From positions 370,001 through 434,000 of the forward strand of contig JAPFBL010000358.1 in NCBI GenBank assembly GCA_026182355.1: DNA of 64,000 nucleotides, given 5' to 3'. Made by a program: the position numbers and the translations under genes. This DNA comes from Hermatobates lingyangjiaoensis. Lineage: Eukaryota; Arthropoda; Insecta; Hemiptera; Hermatobatidae. Below are positions 49,033-57,501 of this stretch, piece by piece. Under the pieces are notes generated by a model that had not been told where the DNA came from, did not search any database, and saw only the letters and a program-made list of their open reading frames with translations. Every line of letters starts with the position of its first letter. Position 1 is the stretch's first letter.

Positions 49033-52000
49033 TGAAAGTATCGACAGTGGAATAGAAACAAAACTAAAGTTTATCAGGACTCGGTCAGTTCTTATATCCT
49101 CATAGAAACCCATATTTATTATCCCAAATTATATAAATATTAATAAAAGTATCGACCGTGGAATAGAAGTATGTTCTTCTTGTATCCTCATAGAAACTCA
49201 TATTTATTATCCCAAACTACATAAATAAAATAAAAGTATCGACCGTGGAATAGAAACAAAACTAAAGTTTATCGGGACTCGATCAGTTCTTATATCCTCA
49301 TAGCAACCCATATTTATTATCCCAAACTATATAAATATTAATAAAAGTATCGACCGTGGAATAGAAACAGAACTACGGGAACTCACCGAGTCCCGATAAA
49401 CTTTATTTTTGTATATATATATAAATTACCTTGGTTTAAGTACCAACACAAATATAAAAATTCATCTGAGATGAAAAAAATCTGGTGTAGTCTAAACTCA
49501 CGATTGCTCTATGTAAACCACTATGAACAAATTGCTGCAATTTAATTGATACATTTTAATTTGGCCACTACTTACGATAGCGATAATGAAACAGTAATTG
49601 GTATATGTGATGGCGAACACATGGAAGTTATAACCTTTTGATTGGTTGTCTTTCAATAATGAAAACAAACAGGTATCCTTAGGATTAATTTAATTCCTAT
49701 AGGATAAGAAATAAAACTGCTTATCATAAAACCAGACAAGTAACGATAGTTAAAAAGTTAGATTTGTAACATTCATTGATACATATTGAAAAAAAAGTAA
49801 ATGAAAAATGATAGGAAATGTAACCTGAGAGTTATTAATAAAGAACGGAACAGTTCGTATAGATAATTATACTGCCAATTTGTTTTAGTATATAATTTCA
49901 AGAGTTTATAAACCATAATATAAACAGAAGAGTGAATAGTAAATAATTGTGGGTTAAATGACCCTAGTGCCAAGAACGCAAGTCGAATAAAATAACTGAC
50001 AATATATCTTAATAAAATGGGTTTTCCTAATTTTTGCTTAACTTATGAAATGAAATGTGATATGGCCGAATTAATAGTTTCAAAGATATATAAACAGACA
50101 GTAATATACGAGGTGTATAAATAAAGTAGTGAGACTGGCAACGTCGCTTTCGATCTGGCAACGCTGGAGACGCGTGGCCTTGAGTAGCGTCAGGTGCACG
50201 TGTGATGCGCCTCCAGTATGAATCTGAACTCGCCACAGTTATTTGTTTGTCCGTAGCGTTGGTTTTCGTGAAATGGTTTTTTCTTGAGCGTTTTAAAAAT
50301 GAGTGACCTCAAAGTTGAGCAGCGGTGTGCAATCAAATTTTGCTTCAGACTTGGACATAATGCAACCGAAACTTTTGAAAAACTTCAGGAGGCCTATGGA
50401 GAACGTGTTTTATCAAGGGCACAGGTTTTTCGGTGGTTTAAGGAATTTTCAGAAGGAAGAGAGTCGATTGAAGATGAACCACGAAGCGGAAGGCCTTCAA
50501 GTGCAAACACCGATGAAAATGTCAACAGAGTACGGAACCTTGTGCGTTCAGATCGACGCTTGACAGTCAGAATGATCGGGGAACAGTTGAATTTGAATCA
50601 CACCTCCGTTCATCACATTTTGACCAATGAATTGGAGATGAGAAAAATTTGTGCGAAAATGGTTCCGAAAATTCCGAAAAGAAAAACGAGTTTTTGGCCA
50701 GTAAAAACATTCCTGTTGCTCCTCAGCCTCCTTATTCACCAGACTTGAGTCTTTATCACTTTTTCCTCTTCCCGAGATTGAAAAATCACCTCAAGGGAAC
50801 TCATTTCGGGACACTACAAAACATACAAACTGCTGTAACCGACCAGCTGAAGGCCATTCCAGAATCCGAGTTCCAGCAATGCTACAATGATTGGAAGGAC
50901 CGTCTCCAGCGCTGTGTGGCTTCCGAAGGGAACTATTTTGAAGGTGACAATATCACATTGTAATTATATTTGAATAGAAAATTTAAAAAAAATCAGTCTC
51001 ACTACTTTATTTACACACCTCGTAAGTTAGTCTTAAGAATAATAGATCTGAAAAAGAACTTTGAAGCATTAATAAATTAACTTCAAATATTATAAGTAAT
51101 TAATCTTTTATTATATATTTTTACTTATTTGAATACTCATATAATTTGTTGTAATGCATTTTATTCAAATATTTTGCCATTTCAATTTCTAATTGATACT
51201 GTTTATCATCAATTTTTAATAGAAATTAACTTCTAATTCATCATTTATACCGACTACTAAAATTTCAGACATTTACCAAACCACTTAAAGATTTTTACAA
51301 TATCAAACAGTTATCATTTAGATGTAACATTTCTCTTTCCAATAGTCCAACATTCAAGAAATGTGTATCAAGAAATATTCGCATATGGACAACACTAAAT
51401 ACAAAATGTCTATAAGCCTCTAAGATAACAAGAATAGCAGGAAAAATTACGGGTATTTTAATAAAAAGAATAATAAAGTATTTTCCCAATATTATCCAAA
51501 AAAAAAAAGAGAGTGCATTTGCATACAAAGAATAACATTTAATTAAGATTTGACAGAAGACTTGTAGAGTGATATAACATTTTAGATATACACCCACCCA
51601 CATACATCTAGACATAACCTAAAATAAAAAATAAAACCTAGAAATGGATTGAGAGGACCTACAAATTTATAAGTTAATCATAATAAACAAATTGATTTAA
51701 TTTCATGATCACTATACTTCAATTACAGTAAAAGAATATGCATCAGCTATGTTTTCAGAATTTTTTTTTTTTTTGACGCTAAACGGTTCTTTAATGAACA
51801 ATAAATTTTCCCAACAAATTTAACAGTAAATTAGCAATTTACGGAAAAAAATTCGTGAACTTTCAATTACCGTAAAAAGCAATAAGCTGTAAAAACTGAA
51901 TATTCATCTTGGACTAATGGATCAACTGCTATATTTGTCGGATTTGTTTCTTAGAAATTTTTTTAAGTGAATCGACTGAAATAAAAATTGATGTATATTA

Positions 52001-55000
52001 TTCTCCAGAAAAAAGTATGATGCCAAAATTATAGAGAAATGTGAGTGAGTAATTTGTTAGAATATCACATTACAATAGTTAGTTTGTGAGTTAATTAATA
52101 TAATTGTTTAATTATTTTATTTATTAGTGACGACCCCAAAACTCATGGATTACAGTGTAAAATGTATATTTGTTAAGCTATTCAGTGGACTATTGCCAAT
52201 CCAGCGAAAAATAGAATGAAAATCAGCAGAAAAATATTCAATGCTGATTAAGCATCGCATTTTAATTTCATATATTTAAGAGATTTGTTGTCATTTTACT
52301 AATAAATACATAGATGGAGACTTAAACACTGTGAATTACCACTAACCCAACGAAAAATAGAAAGAACATTGGAAGCATTCAGAAAGATAATAAACTGGTA
52401 TGTGCCTCTTCAGAAGCCCTTAAGGTGACAATGGTGTTGGGGTATCAGGGATATGTTTAAGAATTAGCATTCAGAAAGATAATAAACTGGTATGAGCCTC
52501 TTCAGAAGCCCTTAAGGCAGTGGTTTTCAACCAGTAATCCGCGGATCACTGGTGATCCGTGACGTTTACCCAGGGGATCCGCAAGACCTACAGATTCACA
52601 ATGTGCAATTAATGTATTATCAATGTGTACACGTCAATGTAAGTACAGTAGTACACTATCAATGTAATTAGTGCATCTTATCAAGATAACTCGTCGTACA
52701 CATCTAAAACCAGCAACTTTCGGTAACGTTAGGGAAGAATTGCGAGCCAAAATTTGAGTCGGGCAGTTCAGTTATGATGACGACCTACGTCATTTAATTG
52801 AAACATTTAATTTAGCCAATACGTGACGCTCTGATTGTTTACTTCTTGATCTGGACTCATTTTGGATTTTAACTGCAAAAGAATATCCATCAATCTCGAA
52901 TAAGGCTCTGCGCATTCTCCTACAGTTTTCTACATCATACCTGTGTGAAATAGGATTTTCCACTATGACGAACATTAAAAGTGAGAAAAGAAATAAACTA
53001 CTAGCACTTGAAGAAGAGATGCGTGTATGTCTTTCTAAAACCAGGCCAAACTTTCCAGTTCTGTTCAAAAATCACCTAGGACAAATTTCACATTAATTTG
53101 TAATTCTCTTGAATCAAAAAATTCAGATAGTACTGTATTGTGTTTTTGTGTTTATAAGCCATTTTTATTTCATAAAAAAAACTTATATATATATATGTAT
53201 ATTTATGTACAAGGGGATCCGCAAGAATAAATAAGCTCCTCGGCGGATCCGCGCCTGCAAAAAGGTTGAAAAGCACTGCCTTAAGGTGACAATGGTGTTG
53301 GGGTATCGGGGATATGTTTAAGAATTAGCATTCGGAAAGATAATAAACTGGTATGAGCCTCTTCAGAAGCCCTTAAGGTGACAATGGTGTTGGGTATCGG
53401 GGATATGTTTAAAATTAGCATTCGGAAAGATAATAAACTGGTATGTGTCTCTTTAGAAGCCCTTAAGGTGACAATGGTGTTGGGGTATCGGGGATATGTT
53501 TAAGAATTAGCATTCGGAAAGATAATAAACTGGTATGAGCCTCTTCAGAAGCCCTTAAGGTGACAATGGTGTTGGGGTATCGGGGATATGTTTAAGAATT
53601 AGCATTCGGAAAGATAATAAACTGGTATGTGTCTCTTTAGAAGCCCTTAAGGTGACAATGGTGTTGGGGTATCGGGGATATGTTTAAGAATTAGCATTCG
53701 GAAAGATAATAAACTGGTATGAGCCTCATCAGAAGCCCTTAAGGTGACAATGGTGTTGGGGTATCGGGATATGTTTAAGAATTAGCATTCGGAAAGATAA
53801 TAAACTGGTATGAGCCTCTTCAGAAGCCCTTAAGGTGACAATGGTGTTGGGGTATCGGGATATGTTTAAGAATTAGCATTCGGAAAGATAATAAACTGGT
53901 ATGAGCCTCTTCAGAAGCCCTTAAGGTGACAATGGTGTTGGGGTATCGGGGATATGTTTAAGAATTAGCATTCGGAAAGATAATAAACTGGTATGAGCCT
54001 CTTCAGAAGCCCTTAAGGTGACAATGGTGTTGGGGTATCGGGGATATGTTTAAGAATTAGCATTCGGAAAGATAATAAACTGGTATGAGCCTCTTCAGAA
54101 GCCCTTAAGGTGACAATGGTGTTGGGGTATCGGGGATATGTTTAAGAATTAGCATTCGGAAAGATAATAAACTGGTATGTGTCTCTTTAGAAGCCCTTAA
54201 GGTGACAATGGTGTTGGGGTATCGGGGATATGTTTAAGAATTAGCATTCGGAAAGATAATAAACTGGTATGTGCCTCTTCAGAAGCCCTTAAGGTGACAA
54301 TGGTGTAGGGGTATCGGGGATATGTTTAAGAATTAGCATTCGGAAACAGTCTTTGAAGTTTCCGAATTTGAAGTGAAAGTTTGTTTGGTTGGAAATACGG
54401 AGATTGATAAACTGAACAACACAAGTCCTGTCATTATTGATAGGCAAGTTCAACATGGTAGCAAACTCACATAAAAAGCGTAGCACAGGGTACTGTCCAG
54501 TCGGTATAAACAGCTTTGAGAAGTACAGGAAGTCTTGATATTTATAGGGTGGATATAATTGTCAGTATACGAAGCGTAGTATGGGTCAGGATTGATTATG
54601 ATCAAGCCTGAAAGTTTCGACGCCCATACTTACGCATATTACCAGTCTCATTGCTAATTACCTTAGGTTTAGGGAAAAGGTGGTAAAAAATAAACTTAAG
54701 ATAAGGAGGTTTTCAGTATGAAATGGAAGAGGGTTCACCTAAAGGATGAAGAAATAGAAGAGGATAGGAAAAAACTCCAATGAAACCGAGGGAAAATAGT
54801 AGTAGTCACCACGATCCCTCTGAGGCCTTCAATGAGAATGAGCAGATAAGACGCAACTAATTGATTAAATTAAAACAGCCACACGCAGTTGATTTCTGTT
54901 TTTTGGGAGAAAACATTCACTGCAAATTTTAGAGAGGCTTATAGACATGGATATAGGAATAGTCTTCTTTACATGAGATGATATGTTACAAAGAAACATA

Positions 55001-57241
55001 GAGAAATCAAAAGAACACACTTAGAGTCTCTAATTTTCGGTTTGAACCGTCTTCAGGAGAGATAAGAGAGGGAAACCAAGCGCACTAGTTCAGAGACCAA
55101 CCGTCTCTGATCCAGTGCGCTTGGTTTCCCTCTCTTATCTCTCCTGAAGACGGTTCAAACCGAAAATTAGAGACTGTAAGTGTGTTCTTTTGATTTCTCT
55201 ATGTTTCTTTGTCTATATTGAACTATATATATATATATATACCAATTAAGTGAAAAGGTTTCAAGAACTGAATAAACTAGATTCACAAAAAGACCACACA
55301 GAAATGAAACAGAAAACTGTCAGCTTAAGAAGATGCACTTATCAGTCTCCTGGGAGGTAGATCTGCTCCTGACCTTAACCTCAATCCTCCATTATTCCTT
55401 TGATTTGTTTACTTATTTATTTTTAGTTAATTTTTTTATAATGTCTTAATAGTTTTTATTTAATTTTTTTTTCATTCGTTTATTATTTATTTCTTTATCT
55501 GTCCATGTCTCCCCTCCCTTCATAAGTTGAATACACTGTTTGTGTGCTTCTTCAAGGTCACCACCAGTCAGTTGTTTCCAATCCTTGGAACGATTCACAT
55601 CTATCTACCTGATGACGAGGCCATCGGAATATAGGAGTGAGTTTCTGTTTCATTTCTGTGTGTTTTTTTGAGAATATAGTTTAAATATATAGAGTTGAAC
55701 CTGTATTTTCCTTATCTCTCAACCTGATGACAACATAGTCATAATATAGTATCGAATTTCTATGATGTCTTTTAAGTATATTCTTTCTGTGAATCTCGTT
55801 AATATATTTGCAATTTAAATTATTATCAACTGTACCAGTTTCTATAACTATACTATTATACATACTACTATACATACTAATATATTATACTATATACATA
55901 CTGTATGTATCATTTGCGACTTGCCGTTACATTTATATATATATATATATATATTATCAATATATTTTTTTCTTAAATAATAATTTTACCCTAGAATTCC
56001 AGAGTCATTTAAGTAAAGATGTAGGTATAAACAATAATGAATATGTGTTCCATTGAACAGAAACAGTAAGTGTCAGTAGACGAATAATATTGTGTAAAAA
56101 TCCATCTCTTCTTGTGCCACTAATGCAAAAATAAATTGTTTATTTCATTTTAACTGGATAATTAAAAAAAAACAAATTATTACACTTCGTTCATATCAAA
56201 TTTTATAATTACTAAATTTCTTAAAACCATTAGTTGAAGTCAGTTTTAATAGCAAATATTGGGTATTTCTCACAAAGTCCAAAAATAATAACAATTTGAA
56301 AATGTGTTCAAATCTTAAATGATCTTTCCGATATCTACTTCAACCACTTATCACTGACATGGAAGGATAACAATAACAATTGTCATAATAAATGTAACAG
56401 GTAAAGATGGTACACAAAGTACATATAATTTTTTCACCTACCTCTGCATTGTGAGGGGATACAGCTAAAGCTCTTCTAAAGCATTCAATACTCTTGTACG
56501 AATCACCCTTAATACGCCAAAAGTTGCCTATTTGGTTGTACAATTGTACAGATTTAGGTTTTTCACGTTTGGCTTTCTTTAACTTCTTTTCAAGTACTTC
56601 GACATCATATTCAGAACCTTTTTTCTTAAAAATAAGACTCATCTGAAACAATTACATAATTGCACATATATATTGAAATTTGGTTACGTTTTACAAAGAA
56701 CACAAATTTCGATTTACTTGAGATTCAGAAACATTTGGATGTGTCAGCCTATTAGCTACTCCAAATAATTTATCATAATAAGTGAAATTTACAGGTTTTC
56801 CACAATCCAAAACTTCATCATCAACATCAGAATTAACAGATTTATTCTTCACATCACCCCTTAAACAAAACAATATATATGTCCATTATTATTCGCCGAA
56901 ATTTAGTTGACAACACAAAATAATGTAAACACAACTTACAAGTGGACGACTGAGCTATTTTGACAATCAGTGCAATACTTTTCAATATTTCTTTTGCCCC
57001 AAGAACTTCCATAATTAACAGAAGTTGTAATGACACTGAAAACAGGGTCATCCATTTCCTCTTGTAATGAAGTGAGGAAATTTGGAAACTTGTTTACCTC
57101 TAGAAGCTTCCCTTCATCGATGTTCAATTTCATCATAGTTGTTCCTGAGTTCGTATTCATAATATTGCACGCAAGTGCATATATGATAAGAAAAACGTTT
57201 GGTACCACTCGGTGCATTTTCATAACTTCAAGATTAATCAC
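44974..57241 (-). CDS. TTC17-like tetratricopeptide-repeat membrane protein (six coding exons)
   Basis: Coding exons on the minus strand: 57241-56940, 56859-56718, 56642-56442, 48383-48243, 47378-47226 and 45237-44974. All have AG/GT borders and joined phases, giving 400 residues (394 if the second methionine at 57223 is used). The N-terminus 'VVPNVFLIIYALAC' is a signal peptide. 'LFGVANRL' followed by 'NQIGNFWRIKGDSYKSIECF' and 'RRALAVSPHNAEV' resembles the C-terminal TPR block of TTC17. Two further TPRs follow ('NLARVLYNLQYLDDAIYLTQ', 'AYGHYQEASLHMRHCLQLKP'). Residues around the exon 5/6 junction, 'IHIYTLLIIVCLVVGVLLVM', form a transmembrane helix. A proline-rich tail ends in another hydrophobic stretch. 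The protein is much shorter than vertebrate TTC17 (over 1100 residues), so it may be a separate TPR family. Function is not known from sequence. Confidence 0.75.
46250..46525. repeat. Family A terminal-repeat palindrome
   Basis: It shares 'catta gttgtgcaatcc' and the 'tgaggtaaa' ends with the copy at 12360-12668. The arms 46351-46412 and 46450-46525 are inverted. The left half has the intact hammerhead motif on the minus strand. The right half has only the 3' part (GTTTGAAACGCGTTG, 46458-46472). Confidence 0.7.
46395..46442 (-). ncRNA. Candidate hammerhead ribozyme, family A
   Basis: Minus strand: CTGATGA (46435-46429), one extra T, a perfect stem II GAACAC/GTGTTC, GAAA, ACGCGT and GUU ending at 46403. 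It is identical through the core to the motif at 12573-12616, 34 kb away. Confidence 0.65.
47050..47100 (-). ncRNA. Decayed hammerhead-like motif, family D
   Basis: Minus strand: TTGATGA instead of CTGATGA, then a stem II of GAC/GTC type, GAAA, ATAT and AUC. One core base (C3) is lost. Confidence 0.35.
47226..47378 (-). other. TTC17-like gene, coding exon 5 (TPR and start of membrane helix)
   Basis: 51 codons in phase 0. The last TPR helix pair ends in 'LQLKPGFEPAVAAL', and the exon finishes inside the membrane helix with 'LLIIVCL'. It is more GC-rich than the introns around it. Confidence 0.8.
48243..48383 (-). other. TTC17-like gene, coding exon 4 (TPR)
   Basis: This is exactly 47 codons, in phase 0 at both ends, encoding a TPR with 'LLNLARVLYNLQYLDDAIYL'. 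The acceptor is a T run ending in AG and the donor is AAG|GTCAGTG. Confidence 0.8.
48470..48990. repeat. Cluster of decayed terminal repeats with hammerhead motifs
   Basis: Three pieces follow each other: a plus-strand motif at 48604 with CTAATGA, stem II GAC/GTC and GAAATAT; a minus-strand intact motif at 48744-48784; and a minus-strand motif near 48940 with CTGATGA, stem II GAAC/GTTT and TTGATAT. They are separated by TA tracts. Confidence 0.6.
48744..48784 (-). ncRNA. Candidate hammerhead ribozyme, family D
   Basis: Minus strand: CTGATGA (48778-48772), one extra C, stem II GAC/GTC with GAG loop, GAAA, ATAT and AUU ending at 48754. Stem I has two pairs next to the core and weak pairing beyond. 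Confidence 0.55.
49024..49410. repeat. Tandem repeat, about 115 bp, 3.5 units
   Basis: The phrase 'aaagtatcgaccgtggaata' recurs with 'tcctcatagaaacccatatt' and 'tattatcccaaa'. The second unit is shortened. The last ends in an inverted piece, 'gagtcccgataaactttatt', complementary to 'aaactaaagtttatcgggac' upstream, so a hairpin closes the array. Confidence 0.75.
49411..50106. other. Intron sequence without recognised elements
   Basis: AT-rich intron 3 sequence of the TTC17-like gene. No coding or repeat signature is visible. Confidence 0.4.
50109..51022 (+). mobile_element. Internally deleted mariner transposon
   Basis: Terminal inverted repeats of 28 bp starting CGAGGTGT match at 27 of 28 positions, and TA dinucleotides flank the element (50107-50108 and 51023-51024). 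At 914 bp it is about 350-400 bp shorter than a full mariner. The coding region keeps the N- and C-terminal parts but has lost the middle. It lies in intron 3 of the TTC17-like gene, in the opposite orientation. Confidence 0.9.
50299..50963 (+). pseudogene. Mariner transposase with internal deletion
   Basis: From the ATG at 50299, 'MSDLKVEQRCAIKFCFRLGH' starts the paired-like DNA-binding domain. 'VFRWFKEFSEGRESIEDEPR' then leads into the linker 'SGRPSS' and 'LNHTSVHHILTNELEMRKIC'. Near 50668 the frame jumps: downstream sequence in another frame encodes 'NIPVAPQPPYSPDLS' to the natural C-terminus, 'FEGDNITL', at 50963. About 150 residues with the first two catalytic aspartates are missing. At the third catalytic position the usual aspartate after PYSPDL is histidine (LYHFFLF). 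It cannot be catalytic. Confidence 0.85.
51025..52368. other. Intron sequence including a dispersed repeat
   Basis: Intron 3 of the TTC17-like gene. 51755-51980 is the second copy of the unknown repeat at 430-700. The rest is AT-rich with no recognised element. Confidence 0.5.
52518..53278 (+). mobile_element. hAT transposon, internally deleted, with 8-bp target duplication
   Basis: The ends CAGTGGTTTTCAACC and the mirror of GGTTGAAAAGCACTG match at 14 of 15 positions. CCTTAAGG is duplicated on both sides (52510-52517 and 53279-53286), the 8-bp duplication typical of hAT elements. Subterminal 'ggggatccgcaaga' repeats occur near both ends. The 761-bp element keeps only the 3' end of a transposase gene. 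It lies in the 92-bp array, so it inserted after at least part of the array existed. Confidence 0.95.
52851..53096 (+). pseudogene. hAT transposase C-terminal dimerisation-domain relic
   Basis: The frame reads 'LDSFWILTAKEYPSISNKAL' then 'RILLQFSTSYLCEIGFSTMT' and 'NIKSEKRNKLLALEEEMRVC', stopping at 53094. This matches the C-terminal hAT dimerisation region seen in ZBED5/FAM200-like transposases (FW-KEYP-L---AL--LL-F-TSYLCE-GFS-M--IK---RN-L). Upstream the same frame contains a stop (TGA near 52823). The catalytic domain and BED zinc finger are missing. Confidence 0.85.
54346..54984. other. Intron sequence
   Basis: Part of intron 3 of the TTC17-like gene. No element is recognised. Confidence 0.4.
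55024..55063 (-). ncRNA. Candidate hammerhead ribozyme, family C
   Basis: Minus strand: CTGAAGA (55056-55050), one extra C, stem II GGTT/AACC, GAAA, AATT, triplet UUA, then GAGA pairing perfectly with TCTC before the core. It is the mirror image of the motif at 55138. Confidence 0.7.
55138..55176 (+). ncRNA. Candidate hammerhead ribozyme, family C
   Basis: Stem I TCTC (55140-55143) pairs with GAGA (55170-55173). The core is CTGAAGA (55144-55150), extra C, stem II GGTT/AACC with a two-base loop (or GGT/ACC with four), GAAA (55162-55165), self-complementary AATT, triplet UUA ending at 55169. All core positions fit the consensus. Confidence 0.7.
55255..55680. repeat. Decayed palindromic terminal repeat
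   Basis: 'aaactagattcacaaaaaga' and 'cacacagaaatgaaacagaa' on the left are mirrored by 'gtttctgtttcatttctgtg' near 55640. A plus-strand motif at 55612 has CTGATGA, but GGAATA replaces GAAATA. A third trace, CTGATGA with ATAATATAG, is at 55724. Confidence 0.6.
55681..56441. other. Intron sequence with (TA)n
   Basis: The 3' side of intron 3 of the TTC17-like gene, towards its splice donor at 56441. It contains a (TA)n tract at 55934-55955 and no recognised element. Confidence 0.4.
56442..56859 (-). other. TTC17-like gene, coding exons 2 and 3
   Basis: Exon 2 is 56859-56718 and exon 3 is 56642-56442, separated by a 75-bp intron. Exon 3 encodes a lysine-rich linker and the first TPR. Intron 3, which follows, is 8.06 kb and holds most transposons in this region. 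Confidence 0.8.
56940..57241 (-). other. TTC17-like gene, coding exon 1 (signal peptide)
   Basis: The exon starts at the methionine at 57241 or 57223 and ends at the donor TT|GTAAGT. The second ATG gives a shorter, more typical signal-peptide n-region (MKMHR). The mature part contains no TPR and one short cysteine pair. Confidence 0.75.
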
Positions 57242-57501
57242 TGGGAGATCACAATTACATACTTCAAAGCAAAGTGCTACTATAGGTCACAGGCAAGTTC
57301 GCCAAGATTAGGGTACAAACAGACGATGGAAATTTGACAGTTCATCAGTGTTGCACTGTTGAATGGTCAGGGATAATTTCATTCTCATTTTGGTCAGACT
57401 GTGGTTTGTAAATGCAACCTTTGTAATATTTGTGAAACCTTCATCGTTATTAACTGCCGTGAAATTATTTATTCAGTCATTTCGGGTGTTTATATATCAG
57501 G
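57242..57501. promoter_or_regulatory. Probable bidirectional promoter between TTC17-like gene and NECAP
   Basis: The two start codons are 260 bp apart and diverge. Both 5' untranslated regions and any core promoters must lie here unless upstream non-coding exons exist. There is no obvious TATA box in a suitable place. The segment is less AT-rich than the flanks. The shared-promoter call is inference from spacing. Confidence 0.5.

Larger units (their letters stand above)
52369..54345. repeat. 92-bp tandem array, about 13 units, split by a hAT element
   Basis: The unit 'gacaatggtgttggggtatc' followed by 'ggggatatgtttaagaatta', 'gcattcggaaagataataaa' and 'ctggtatgagcctcttcaga' repeats at 92 bp with single-base indels. 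Two variants (GAGCCTCTTCAG and GTGTCTCTTTAG) alternate in parts, showing multi-unit duplications. Excluding the hAT element at 52518-53278, about 1.2 kb is array. It lies in intron 3 of the TTC17-like gene. Confidence 0.9.
54986..55213. repeat. Near-perfect palindrome, family C terminal repeat
   Basis: Arms 54986-55096 and 55103-55213 are inverted copies that match almost throughout, with a centre of a few bases near 55100. Each arm carries a complete family C hammerhead motif pointing outward. It is the best-preserved of the palindromes. Confidence 0.85.

Noticed and set aside
55681..55875. 64-codon minus-strand open frame
   Set aside because: Lies in a decayed terminal repeat, with no codon structure.
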